64,000 bases of DNA from positions 20,798-84,797 of the forward strand of contig NZ_SDLT01000040.1 of NCBI RefSeq assembly GCF_004522235.1. Direction: 5' to 3'. A model generated the notes under the pieces. That model had not been told where the DNA came from and did not search any database. It worked only from the letters and a program-made list of their open reading frames with translations. The stretch comes from Amycolatopsis nivea. Its GTDB lineage: Bacteria > Actinomycetota > Actinomycetes > Mycobacteriales > Pseudonocardiaceae. Shown piece by piece: positions 7,092 to 16,400 of this stretch. The position numbers and the translations under genes are program-made. Within the stretch, counting starts at the first letter, position 1. Each line of letters opens with the position of its first letter.

Positions 7092-10000
7092 ATGAGTGCC
7101 CCCCGCGACCGCCTCGGCCTGCTCGGCGAGCAGCCTGGGGAGATCATGCTGCAGTCCCCGCCGATGCTGCCCAAGAGCGGCTCCGGCGGCGTGATGCAGC
7201 TCATGATGTTCCTGCCGATGATGCTCGGCATGGGCGCGATGTCGTTCGTCTACATCGGACGCGACGGCGGGGTGATGACGTGGATCTTCGGCGCGCTGTT
7301 CGTCACCGCGATGGGCGGCATGATCGTGATGTCGCTCGGCCGCGGCGGCATGGCGAAGAAGGCGCAGATCAACGAGGAGCGCCGCGACTACCAGCGGTAT
7401 CTCGCCGGCCTGCGCACGCGCGTGCGCGCGGTCGCCGACTCCCAGCGCGCCACGCTGATCGCGCAGCAGCCGGATCCGGCCGACCTGTGGGCGTACGTCG
7501 AAACCGACCAGCACTGGGACCGCCGCCGCGGCGACCGCTCGTTCGCGATGGTGCGCGCGGCCACCGGCCCGCAGCCGCTCGCGACGCCGTTGCGCGCGCC
7601 GCAGATCGCGCCGCTGGAAGAGCTGGACCCGGTTTCCTCGACCAACCTCAAGCACTTCATCCAGACCTTCTCGACCGTCGAGGGCCTGCCGGTTTCGATC
7701 TCGCTGCGCTCCTACGCGGCCGCGACGCTGTCCGGACGCCGGTTCGAGGTGCTCGGGATGACCCGCGCGGTGCTGGCGCAGCTGGTGACTTTCCATTCCC
7801 CGACCGACCTGCGCGTCGCGTTCTGCGTTGCTCCGGACCGTTCGCACGACTGGGAATGGGCGAAGTGGCTGCCGCACGCCACCGCGCCGGTGCTGTCCGA
7901 CGCGACCGGCCCGCGGCGATTGTTCGCCGACAGCGCCGCGGAACTCGCGAAGCTGCTCGGCCCTGATCTCGGCGACCGCCCAGCGTTCTCGCGCCGTGGT
8001 GCCGCCGCCGACCTGCCGCACATCGTGCTCGTCGTCGACGGCGGCGACTCCCACGGCGAACCGCGGCTGCTCGCCGAGGACGGCCGACTGGGCGTCACGG
8101 TGCTGGAGATCGGCGGCGACCAGCCGCGGGCGACGTCGACCGATCGGCTGCTGAGCCTGCACGTCGCACCGGATCAGCTCGGCATGGTGGTGCTCGACGG
8201 CACCGAAGCGCGGCTCGGGTTCCTCGGCATGCCGGACCGGCTCGACCACGGCGCGGCCGAAGCGCTGGCCCGGATGCTGACGCCGCTGCACCAAGGCGGC
8301 GCGGTGGTCAGCGAACAGCCGATGTCCTCGACGTTCGGGCTCGCCGGGCTGCTCGGCATCGGCGACCCGCGCGACACCGACCCGACCGTCACCTGGGCCC
8401 CGCGCCCGGCGCGCGACCGGCTGCGGATCCCGTTGGGCGTCAACCCCGACGGCCGTCCGGTCGACCTGGACCTCAAGGAATCCGCCGAGGGCGGCATGGG
8501 CCCGCACGGGCTGGTGATCGGCGCGACCGGGTCCGGCAAGAGCGAACTGCTGCGCACGCTGGTCACCGCGCTGGCCGTCACGCATTCGTCGGAGAAGCTG
8601 AACCTCGCGCTGATCGACTTCAAGGGCGGCGCGACGTTCGCGGGCATGACCAACCTGCCGCACACCTGCGCGGTGATCACGAACCTGTCCGACGACCTCG
8701 CGCTCGTCGACCGCATGGCGGACGCGCTGAACGGCGAACTGCTGCGGCGTCAGGAACTTCTGCACTCTGCCGGGAACTACGCGTCGGTGCGCGATTACGA
8801 GAAGGCGCGCGCGGACGGTACGCCGCTGCAACCGTTGCCGTCGCTGCTCGTGATCATCGACGAGTTCTCCGAGCTGCTTTCATCGCGGCCGGAGTTCATC
8901 GACCTGTTCGTCGCGATCGGACGGCTCGGCCGTTCCCTCGGAATCCACCTGCTGCTCGCTTCTCAACGGCTGGAGGAAGGCCGCCTGCGGGGACTCGACT
9001 CGCACCTGTCGTACCGGATCGGCCTGCGCACGTTCTCCGCCGCGGAAAGCCGTGCGGTGCTGGGTGTCGCGGACGCCTACCAACTGCCGCCGGTACCGGG
9101 TTCGGCGTATCTGAAGTCCGACAACGACACCCTGATCCGGCTCAAAGCCGCTTACGTCTCCGGCGAACTCCCGCCGCGCAGCCGGATCGTGCGCTCGGAC
9201 GGGCAACAACTCGGCGTGCTGCCCTTCACCCTGGGCCCGGTTGAAGTCCCGGTCGCCGAACAACCCACCGCCGAAGCTCCGGAGAAGGGCACCGGCGAGA
9301 CCATCATCGGCGCGATGCTGTCCCGTTTGGAGGGACGCGGCCCGGCCGCGCACCAGATCTGGCTGCCGCCGCTGGCCGAACCGCCCACTTTGGACCAGCT
9401 GCTGCCGCCCATCGGCGAGGACCCGCGCCGCGGTCTGTGCCCGCTCGGCTGGGGCGGCAACGGCAAGCTGACCATTCCCGTCGCGTTGGTGGACAAGCCT
9501 TTCGAACAGCGCCGCGACATGCTGTGGGCGGATTTCTCCGGCGCCGCGGGCAACGCGGTCATCGTCGGCGCACCGCAAAGCGGCAAGTCGACATTGATGA
9601 AGGACATCGCGGCGATGCTCGCGCTCACCCACACCCCCGCCGAAGTGCAGTTCTTCATCCTGGACATGGGCGGCGGCGCACTGGCCCCGATCGCCGGCCT
9701 CCCGCACGTCTCGGGCTACGCCACCCGCCGCGACCCGCAACGCTGCCGCCGGGTCGTCGCGGAACTGGTCACTTTGCTGGAACAGCGGGAAGAATTCTTC
9801 GCCGCGCACGGCATCGAGTCGATGGCCGCCTTCCGCAGCCGCCGCGGCGAGTTCACCGAAAGCAACGACGACCGCGAGTTCGGCGACGTGTTCCTGTTCG
9901 TGGACAACTGGACCACAATCCGGTCCGAATACGAACGCCTGGAAGAACAAATCACCGCGCTCGCCCAACGGGGTCTCGGTTTCGGCATCCACGTCCTCGT

Positions 10001-11036
10001 CTCGCTGAACCAGTGGATCGGCGCCCGCGCCCAGCTCCGCGACGCCATCAGCACCCGCTTCGAACTGCGCCTGGGCGACCCGGCGGATTCGTCGATCGAC
10101 CGCAAGATCGCACAAAACGTCCCCGCCGACCGCCCCGGCCGCGGCCTGACCGCGGACAAACTGCACTTCCTCGCGGCTCTCCCGCGCATCGACTCCGACC
10201 AACGCCCGGAAACCGTCGGCGCCGGCGGTCTAGACCTGGTCCGCCGAGTCTCCGCGGCTTGGACTGGCCCCCGCGCCCCTCAAGTTCGCCTCCTCCCGCC
10301 GGAAGTCCCGCTGGACTCCTTGCCCGCCGCCCCGTCCGGCCGGATCACGTTGGGATTGGCGGAATCCACCCTGCGCCCCGTCCACCTGGACTTCCGGACG
10401 GACCCGCACTTCCTGGCCTTCGGCGACGTCGAATCGGGCAAGAGCTCGCTGCTGCGCGCGCTCGTCACCGGCATCTGCCAGGCGAACACCCCCGACGAGG
10501 CGTTGATCCTGGTCGGCGACTACCGCCGCGGCCTGCTAGGCGTGGTAGACCAACCGCACCTGCTCGGCTACGCCGGTGCCGAGAACACGCTGACCGACCT
10601 GGTCAACCAATGCGCAACCGCGATGCGCAACCGCCTCCCCGGCCCGGACGTCACGCCCGACCAGTTGCGCAACCGCTCGTGGTGGCGCGGCCCAGACCTG
10701 TACGTGGTCATCGACGACTACGAACTCGTCGCCACCGCGGGCCGGAATCCCGTGCTGCCGCTGCTGGAATTCCTCCCGCAAGCCCGGGATATCGGCCTGC
10801 ACCTGATCCTTGCCCGCTCCTCGGGTGGCGCCGGACGCGGCCTGTACGAGGCGGTAATCCAGCGGGTGCGGGAGCTGGGCTCGCCAGGCCTGGTCATGTC
10901 CGGCGGCAAGGAAGAGGGCGCACTGCTGGGCGATGTGAAACCTTCGCCGCAGCCCGCGGGCCGGGGAACGCTGGTGTCGCGGCGGCACGGGACGGAGCTG
11001 GTGCAGGTGGCGTGGACCAAGCCGGTGGAGGACTGA
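7092..11036 (+). CDS. eccC: Type VII secretion ATPase EccC (three FtsK/SpoIIIE domains)
   Basis: EccC is the motor and substrate receptor of the ESX secretion machine. The 1,314-residue protein is a single-chain EccCa-EccCb fusion. Two membrane helices lie within residues ~35-80 (MMFLPMMLGMGAMSFVYIG and WIFGALFVTAMGGMIVMSL). Three P-loop ATPase domains follow, with Walker A motifs GATGSGKSE near residue 477, GAPQSGKST near 826 and GDVESGKSS near 1111. The first also has a clear Walker B region (LLVIIDEFSELL). The third P-loop departs from GxxxxGK[ST] only in its first half, in line with the less canonical EccCb ATPases. I chose the ATG at 7092; the reading frame continues upstream, but that part overlaps the divergent gene. 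The 3' end lies 6 bases from the convergent gene at 11043. Confidence 0.95.
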   Translation: MSAPRDRLGLLGEQPGEIMLQSPPMLPKSGSGGVMQLMMFLPMMLGMGAMSFVYIGRDGGVMTWIFGALFVTAMGGMIVMSLGRGGMAKKAQINEERRDYQRYLAGLRTRVRAVADSQRATLIAQQPDPADLWAYVETDQHWDRRRGDRSFAMVRAATGPQPLATPLRAPQIAPLEELDPVSSTNLKHFIQTFSTVEGLPVSISLRSYAAATLSGRRFEVLGMTRAVLAQLVTFHSPTDLRVAFCVAPDRSHDWEWAKWLPHATAPVLSDATGPRRLFADSAAELAKLLGPDLGDRPAFSRRGAAADLPHIVLVVDGGDSHGEPRLLAEDGRLGVTVLEIGGDQPRATSTDRLLSLHVAPDQLGMVVLDGTEARLGFLGMPDRLDHGAAEALARMLTPLHQGGAVVSEQPMSSTFGLAGLLGIGDPRDTDPTVTWAPRPARDRLRIPLGVNPDGRPVDLDLKESAEGGMGPHGLVIGATGSGKSELLRTLVTALAVTHSSEKLNLALIDFKGGATFAGMTNLPHTCAVITNLSDDLALVDRMADALNGELLRRQELLHSAGNYASVRDYEKARADGTPLQPLPSLLVIIDEFSELLSSRPEFIDLFVAIGRLGRSLGIHLLLASQRLEEGRLRGLDSHLSYRIGLRTFSAAESRAVLGVADAYQLPPVPGSAYLKSDNDTLIRLKAAYVSGELPPRSRIVRSDGQQLGVLPFTLGPVEVPVAEQPTAEAPEKGTGETIIGAMLSRLEGRGPAAHQIWLPPLAEPPTLDQLLPPIGEDPRRGLCPLGWGGNGKLTIPVALVDKPFEQRRDMLWADFSGAAGNAVIVGAPQSGKSTLMKDIAAMLALTHTPAEVQFFILDMGGGALAPIAGLPHVSGYATRRDPQRCRRVVAELVTLLEQREEFFAAHGIESMAAFRSRRGEFTESNDDREFGDVFLFVDNWTTIRSEYERLEEQITALAQRGLGFGIHVLVSLNQWIGARAQLRDAISTRFELRLGDPADSSIDRKIAQNVPADRPGRGLTADKLHFLAALPRIDSDQRPETVGAGGLDLVRRVSAAWTGPRAPQVRLLPPEVPLDSLPAAPSGRITLGLAESTLRPVHLDFRTDPHFLAFGDVESGKSSLLRALVTGICQANTPDEALILVGDYRRGLLGVVDQPHLLGYAGAENTLTDLVNQCATAMRNRLPGPDVTPDQLRNRSWWRGPDLYVVIDDYELVATAGRNPVLPLLEFLPQARDIGLHLILARSSGGAGRGLYEAVIQRVRELGSPGLVMSGGKEEGALLGDVKPSPQPAGRGTLVSRRHGTELVQVAWTKPVED

Positions 11037-11042
11037 ACGGGC

Positions 11043-11507
11043 TCAGTCGAGGAAGATCTCTCGGCTCGACAGATGGCTCGAGTAGGAAACGTCCCATTCC
11101 GCGGGCACTTCCCGCCGAACCCGCCGGGCGAGTTCCCAGCCGCGCTCGTCGAAGCTGCGCTCGGCTTCCGCCGAGGGGAACGCGGAGGAAGCCGGGTCGT
11201 CGTGGTTCATCGTGGCTTCCCATTCGTCCTGCCAGGCGGACAGGTCGCGAGCCAGCTCCGCGCTCAGCCCCAGCTCCGGCGACGCGGGGTCGACGGGGGT
11301 GGTCACGTCGTGGGCGTACGGATCGAAGACCCACAGCGGGTCGGCGCTCCATTCCGCCATGACCTTGATCGACCGCCACTGGATCTCCGGCCATTCCACG
11401 GGGAGCGACTTCCGGCGCGTGGGCCAGGAGAAGATGTCCGAGATCCGATGGAAATCCCAGAAACTGACGGGCCGCTCAGGCTCTGGCGTAGTCATTCCGG
11501 CCGCCAT
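11043..11507 (-). CDS. Hypothetical protein, last gene of toxin-immunity operon
   Basis: I do not recognise this 154-residue soluble protein. It is rich in tryptophan and acidic residues (SFWDFHRISDIFSWPTRRK, EWPEIQWRSIKVMAEWSADP) and has no signal peptide or membrane helix. The start at 11507 overlaps the upstream stop as TGATG, which indicates coupled translation; an ATG at 11495 is an alternative. It is the last of five minus-strand genes or remnants that follow the polymorphic toxin at 13496-17488. Small acidic proteins in this position are often orphan or accessory immunity proteins, but nothing in the sequence proves that. Confidence 0.7.
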   Translation of the reverse strand: MAAGMTTPEPERPVSFWDFHRISDIFSWPTRRKSLPVEWPEIQWRSIKVMAEWSADPLWVFDPYAHDVTTPVDPASPELGLSAELARDLSAWQDEWEATMNHDDPASSAFPSAEAERSFDERGWELARRVRREVPAEWDVSYSSHLSSREIFLD

Positions 11508-11860
11508 CAGCTCGGGATGTTCCGCATCAAGTCCCGGCTGCCAGCCACGTCCGGCGGCACGTCGTCGACCGGGATCCCGGACCGTTCCAGCAGTACCAGG
11601 CAGACCCCGAGAAACCCGCGCGCCAGTTCCCGGTACACGTGATGAGTCATGACTGAGCCGTCGAGCATCGTCCGGACGAACACGGCGAGCCGGGGCGGAT
11701 CGACGTAGTAGTAGTCGGCGGCCATCGCGCTCAGCCCGGCGTCGCTGATGTTCAGGTCGAAGTTGTCCGCGAGCGTCACCGCCATGTTCACGAACAGCCG
11801 GCCGACCCGAAGCGACGGACTCCAAACGACCTCGTCGCCGACAGCGAAGATATAACTCAT
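11507..11860 (-). CDS. Small conserved-type hypothetical protein (DUF6086-like by eye)
   Basis: A 117-residue protein starting MSYIFAVGDEVVWSPSLRVG. The opening strand with 'VWSPS', followed by helices (LFVNMAVTLADNFDL, MAADYYYVDPPRLAVFVR), reminds me of a short actinobacterial family annotated DUF6086; the resemblance is from memory and may be wrong. The protein is acidic and soluble and has no catalytic motif. It is coupled by a TGATG junction to the gene at 11043 and lies 12 bases after the stop of the gene at 11873. Within the operon downstream of the polymorphic toxin it is a candidate accessory immunity or regulatory protein. Confidence 0.7.
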   Translation of the reverse strand: MSYIFAVGDEVVWSPSLRVGRLFVNMAVTLADNFDLNISDAGLSAMAADYYYVDPPRLAVFVRTMLDGSVMTHHVYRELARGFLGVCLVLLERSGIPVDDVPPDVAGSRDLMRNIPS

Positions 11861-11872
11861 CCGACCCCACAG

Positions 11873-12238
11873 TCACAGTTCGTCGAGGTCCACCGCGAAG
11901 CCGGAGCCGTCGTCGTACGGAACCACGTCCCACAAAGACTTCGCCGCCCGCCACACCGCCGTTACCGTCGGCCATTCGTCGTCACCGATCACCGTGAGCG
12001 TCACCAGCGCGTCAGCCGCGCCGACCCGGCCCGACGGGTCGTCCGGTGCCGCCTCCGCGATCATCGCCGCGACCAACGGCGTGCCTGCCGAGAACTCGAT
12101 CCGGCAGCCCGCCTCCGCGGACACCCAGCCTTCGCCGCTGCACCGATCCTCGACCGGCAGACCCGCTGTCAACGCATCGAACCCGACAGCAGCGTCGAGC
12201 CCGCCGGTCCGGCAGTACAGCTGGATCTCATACGCCAT
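11873..12238 (-). CDS. Hypothetical acidic protein in toxin-immunity operon
   Basis: This 121-residue protein (MAYEIQLYCRTGGLDAAVG at the start, SLWDVVPYDDGSGFAVDLDE near the end) is strongly acidic and probably cytosolic. I see no known motif. The ATG at 12238 lies inside the 3' end of the frameshifted immunity-like remnant (stop at 12228-12230), so the two overlap by 11 bases. The acidity and position resemble immunity proteins of other polymorphic toxins, which often occur as tandem arrays, but the target is unknown. Confidence 0.7.
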   Translation of the reverse strand: MAYEIQLYCRTGGLDAAVGFDALTAGLPVEDRCSGEGWVSAEAGCRIEFSAGTPLVAAMIAEAAPDDPSGRVGAADALVTLTVIGDDEWPTVTAVWRAAKSLWDVVPYDDGSGFAVDLDEL

Positions 12239-12708
12239 CGGTCACCAGCTCTCGCAATGCCGCCTGCACTTCAGCGAGCAACTCCGCGAACGCGTCCCCC
12301 GCGAACGAAGGCATCGCCGCCAACCGCCGCGTCGTCCACCCGAAGCGAGCACGGGCAACGTCGACGTCTCCGGACACGGCACCAGAAGCGACTGGAGTGC
12401 CAGCCACCAGCACATATCCCGCGCCGCTGGCGAGAACGGAACCGGACAAGCCTGGGCTGACGAACAGCACCGAGGCAACGCCGGTCAGCACGGAGTCCAC
12501 GGGCAACCGCTCAGTCGCCGTCCCAGGTTCGAGACCACAGCGCAGCACCTCCCTCGCGTCGACGAACCGCACCCCGTGCGCAAAACCGGTCCAGGACCGC
12601 ACTGTCCACTCCGGACGGAGCAGCGATCGGAGCTAGGGACTTCTCGTCCACCGCAAGCATTGGTCGGCAAAGCGCCCTCGGCAGCCGCCCGTTCGCGGCT
12701 ACGGTCAA
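12228..12708 (-). pseudogene. Frameshifted partial copy of the immunity-like gene
   Basis: Two frames together match the N-terminal domain of the neighbouring gene at 12705-13499. In the upstream frame, LAVDEKSLAPIAAPSGVDSA and VLDRF match LAADEKSVVPVIAPSGADEA and VLDRL. In the frame one base away, DAREVLRCGLEPGTATERL and GAGYVLVAGTP match ADEVLRCGLEPGAVSERL and GEGYVLVAGTR. Comparing the bases after the shared GACCGG shows one extra base in the copy, near a TTTT run at about 12577-12580, which breaks the frame. The likely original start is TTG at 12708, overlapping the preceding stop by 4 bases, or ATG at 12660. The copy also lacks the colicin-D-immunity-like C-terminal domain and ends with an unrelated helix (FAELLAEVQAALRELV). 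The downstream frame could still make a 124-residue protein from 12602. A sequencing error is the alternative. Confidence 0.7.
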
Positions 12709-13499
12709 GACGGATGGTCCGCCGCCGCCAGTTGCCGCAGCGCCTCGCGCACCCCAGCGGCCAATTCCTCGTCCGTCGTGTCGCCCGGGTCCCGCAGCGC
12801 CGGATCGATCGGATAGTCCTCCAGCAGGTAAAAGACCTCGTGCAAGACCCTTGCGAACGGCGTTCGCACCCGTTCCCTTCGTTCGTTGGCCAACCGCCAA
12901 GCAGTGCTCCAGGACCGGGCGAACTCCGGCCCGGACAGCTCACCTCGGGCGAACGATTCCATCACCGCCAGCTCCCGCGCTACGAAGGAATCAGCAGGCA
13001 CTTCGCTCCGCCTGGCCCACGCGCGCACCTCCGGCGGGTACTCCGCCGCGACGGCGGGCAGGCCGGGATACTGCCCAGCCCACCGCTGAGCCTCCTCCTC
13101 GAACGAATCCCGGGCATAGTCGACGCCGGCGAGCGCGACGCCGGCGATGAACGCCCGGGTGCCCGCCACAAGCACGTATCCCTCGCCGCCGGCGAGAAGC
13201 GCCCCGGACAGGTCCGGCACGACGAACAGCACAGGCAGCTTCTCCGGCACCAAATCGGAGTCCACCGCCAGCCGCTCCGAAACCGCGCCCGGTTCGAGAC
13301 CGCAGCGCAGCACCTCGTCCGCGCCGACCGACCGCGCCCCCGCGCGCAGCCGGTCGAGGACCGCTTCGTCCGCTCCGGACGGAGCGATCACCGGAACAAC
13401 CGATTTTTCGTCCGCGGCGAGCCATTCGGCGGCGAAGCTGCGCGGTCCGGCGAGAACAGTCTCAACGGGCCGCAGCAGCGGATCGGGATCCAGCATCAC
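12705..13499 (-). CDS. Probable immunity protein: unknown N-terminal domain plus colicin D immunity-like C-terminal domain
   Basis: A 264-residue protein encoded directly after the toxin gene, with a GTGA overlap (GTG at 13499; ATG at 13496 is an alternative). Residues 176-264 fit the colicin D immunity family pattern: a helix with ESFARGELSGPEFARSW, then VLHEVFYLLEDYPIDPAL, RDPGDTTDEELAAGV and a final helix. E. coli ImmD has the same ordered features, including the 'I/LsgxEF' turn (from memory). Residues 1-165 form an extra domain that I do not recognise, with EVLRCGLEPGAVSERLAVDS and GEGYVLVAGTR; it recurs in the broken copy downstream. In known systems ImmD binds the tRNase tip of colicin D and blocks its active site. 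Here the pairing with the colicin D-like tip of the upstream protein supports the same role (inference). Confidence 0.75.
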   Translation of the reverse strand: MMLDPDPLLRPVETVLAGPRSFAAEWLAADEKSVVPVIAPSGADEAVLDRLRAGARSVGADEVLRCGLEPGAVSERLAVDSDLVPEKLPVLFVVPDLSGALLAGGEGYVLVAGTRAFIAGVALAGVDYARDSFEEEAQRWAGQYPGLPAVAAEYPPEVRAWARRSEVPADSFVARELAVMESFARGELSGPEFARSWSTAWRLANERRERVRTPFARVLHEVFYLLEDYPIDPALRDPGDTTDEELAAGVREALRQLAAADHPS

Positions 13500-16400
13500 A
13501 AATGCCCTCTTTCGACGGCCGCCATCTGGTCCGTTTCGAGGATCCAGGCCGACCAGAACTTCCCGTCTTCGTGCAACATCACCATTTTACCCGTTGCCGG
13601 GTCGATGAACCCGATTGCCGTTCCCTGGTTCCGGTAGTTGAACTTGTAGACCTTCGTTCCGGGCGCCGCCATGTGGGCCCGCATCGCTGCCTCGAACTCG
13701 GCCAGCTTGGCATTGTTCCGGTTGCCTTCCACACCGAAAACGCCCGCGTGGGTGTCGTACTTCTTCGACATCGACTTCTGGTCGGTGAAGTTCGATTTGC
13801 TGATCCACGCGTCCTTGTCGCCGGTCAGGCAGTTGTGGACGAGCAACTGGCCTTCGGTGATGTAGTAGTTGTGGTCTCCTTCGACCTCGAAGTTGTAGAC
13901 CGTCGTGTCCGCGTCGGCGTCCGTGATCGCCGAGATCGGCTCGGCCTCTCCCCGCTGGCTCAGCAGCCGGTCGCCCGGATGCAGGTCGCCTGCCTCGACC
14001 CAGCCCTTGTCGATCACCCAGAACGGGTGCTGCGGCGTGACCCGGATCGTCGCCACCGGGGTGGTGACCGTGCGCAGATGATCGGCATGCTTGTTGAACA
14101 GGCCGACTACCGACCGCGTTTCCGTCCGGCCGGTCGCCAGGTCGTGCGCCCACACAGTGTCGCCGACGGCGATGCGTTCGATCGGCTTGCTTCCCGACGG
14201 CGTCGACACCAGAGTCCCGGCTGGGAAACAGTTGCACGGCGGCTTGATCTTCGCCTCGCCGCGTGCCCGGTTGATGATGTCCCGGCCCCGGTCGATGATC
14301 TTGCGCGCCGCAGCGCCTTCCTCGAAGAACTTCCAGATCCCGGACCCGATGCGCCACAGCGCCTTGCCGACATCGAAAGCCTTGAGGAACGCGGTACCGA
14401 GCGACGCGATGTCGACCACGCCCATCAGGCAGTGCACGAAATTCGGGTCGCTGATGCAGGACTTGATTCCACCGGCGAAGAGATCGACGAGGATCTGCCC
14501 GCCGTTCTCGATGATCCAGTCGATGACGCTCTTCTTCGAGGTCTCCTGTGCCTTGCGGTACTCGTCAAGCGCCGCCTGGCCGCCGCTGGCGAGAAGTGCT
14601 TGCTCGTCTGTCGGAGTGAGTTCGGTTCCGCCGTTCTCCGGCGCGTCGTCGCGGTGGCGTTCCTCGTCCTCTTCTCGTTGTTTCGCCGCGGCGATCCGAC
14701 CTGCTTCCGAAGCGGCGCGGGCCGCGAGTTCGGCGTCTTTGCCCGCCTGGATCGCTGCTCGGCGAGCGTCCTCGGCATACCGCTGAGCCGCCGACGCGAA
14801 CGCACTCGCGCGCGTGGCCGAAACTCGTGCCTGTGACGCGGACTTAGCCGCCGAACGCGCGGACTGTTGCGCCTGCTCGGCAGCATTGCGTGCCTGCTTC
14901 GCAGAGTTCGCTGCCTCGTCCGCGGACTTCTGAGCGTCGTCGGCGGACTGCTTGGCCTGATCCGCGTATACCTTGGCCTGGTCAGCCTCACGACGAGCGT
15001 TGGCGGCCGCCCTCGCCGCCTCATCCGCGGCGTTCGCCGCGCGAGCTGCGGCTTCCGCGGCGTTCGCCGCGTTGGCCCGGGCAGTAGCCGCGATGCTCGC
15101 CGCCTCTGCCACATACCGCCGAACATCCGCGGCGTGGACTGCCGTGTCGATGTCCCGCTGCTGGGCCTTGAACTGCCCGTCCGTCAGAAAGGCGCGCAGG
15201 AACGATGCCAGACCAGCCAGCGCAGCTGCCGCGCCGGCCTGTACTTCCGGTCCGCCGTTGGTCAGCAGGCGCGTGACCTCGATGCGATCGTCGTGCTCGG
15301 CCGCCACGTACTGGCCGGACCGCAGAAACTCGGCGACATCGGCCGGAGTTCCGTTGAGCGCGCGGTTCGCCGCTTCCTTAGTGGCCGGACCACCGCTGTT
15401 GAGGATCTTCTGCGTCGCGATCCGGTCGTCGTCAGCCTTGCCCGGATAGTCGCGCGTCGCCAGGAAAGGCGCGACATCCTCCGGAATGCCGAAGCGCGCG
15501 TTGTTGGCCGCGTCCACGAACCGCCGGTTGTCCGAGCTGTCCGCCAAGACGCCGATGCTCGCCCGGTTGTCCTCCAGTTCCGCGGCGGGCAGGTCTACGG
15601 CCAGGAATTGCCGCAGCCCAGCGTCGTCCCCGCCCAGCGCCGTCGCCGCGGCTGACTTCGTCCACGGGCCGCCCGTCTCCAGAAGCTGAACCGCTGCCTT
15701 CCGGATGTCCAGGATCACCGTGTCCGCAGGAGTTTCCGGCTTCACCGCCTCGTCCAGCAGTCGCTGGGTCTCCGCCGACCGCTTGGCCGCTTCGCCCGCC
15801 TTCCACTCCGCCGACGACTTGCGGTCGTCCTCGACGCGCTTAGCTTCTTCGGCCTCCGCGACAGCCGCGTCCTTCTGCGCTTCCAACCGAGCCGCATCCG
15901 CGTCGCGGGACGTTTTCTCCAGCTGGGCTGCCTGGTTGGCCGTCGTCGTCGCGGTGTTCGCCGACACCTGTGCGGCATCGGCGTATTTCTTTGCCTCAGC
16001 GGCATCCTTCTTCGCTTCGTCGGCTGCTGCCGCCGCTCGGTCGGCCGCTGCTGCCGCCGCCTCCGCGTGTGCTGCCGCCGCGTTCGCCGCGTCTCGGGAG
16101 TCACGAGCCGCCGCGGCAGCCTGGCCCGCCAAGGCTTCCGAGCGGCTCGCCGCGCGGTTCGCCCGTGCCGCAGCGGCCTTGGCAGCCGCGGCCGCCTGCT
16201 CCGCCTGGCGCGCATCCGCCCCGGCTGATCTCGCGTAACCCGCCGCTTGGCTGGCCGCTGCCGCCGCCGCGTCCGCGTTGCCGCTCGCACTCCTGGCCGC
16301 ACCCGACGCGGTACCCGACGCCTGCGCCGCTTGTCCGGCCGCATCTGCGGCAGCCGCTGCCGCACGGGCGCCAGCGGCGACATCCCGAGCTGCCTCGGCG

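Noticed and set aside
6957..8831. Upstream extension of the minus-strand gene at 6177-6956
   Set aside because: The added ~620 codons are antisense to eccC, which has clear ATPase motifs. A strong ribosome-binding site marks the start at 6956.
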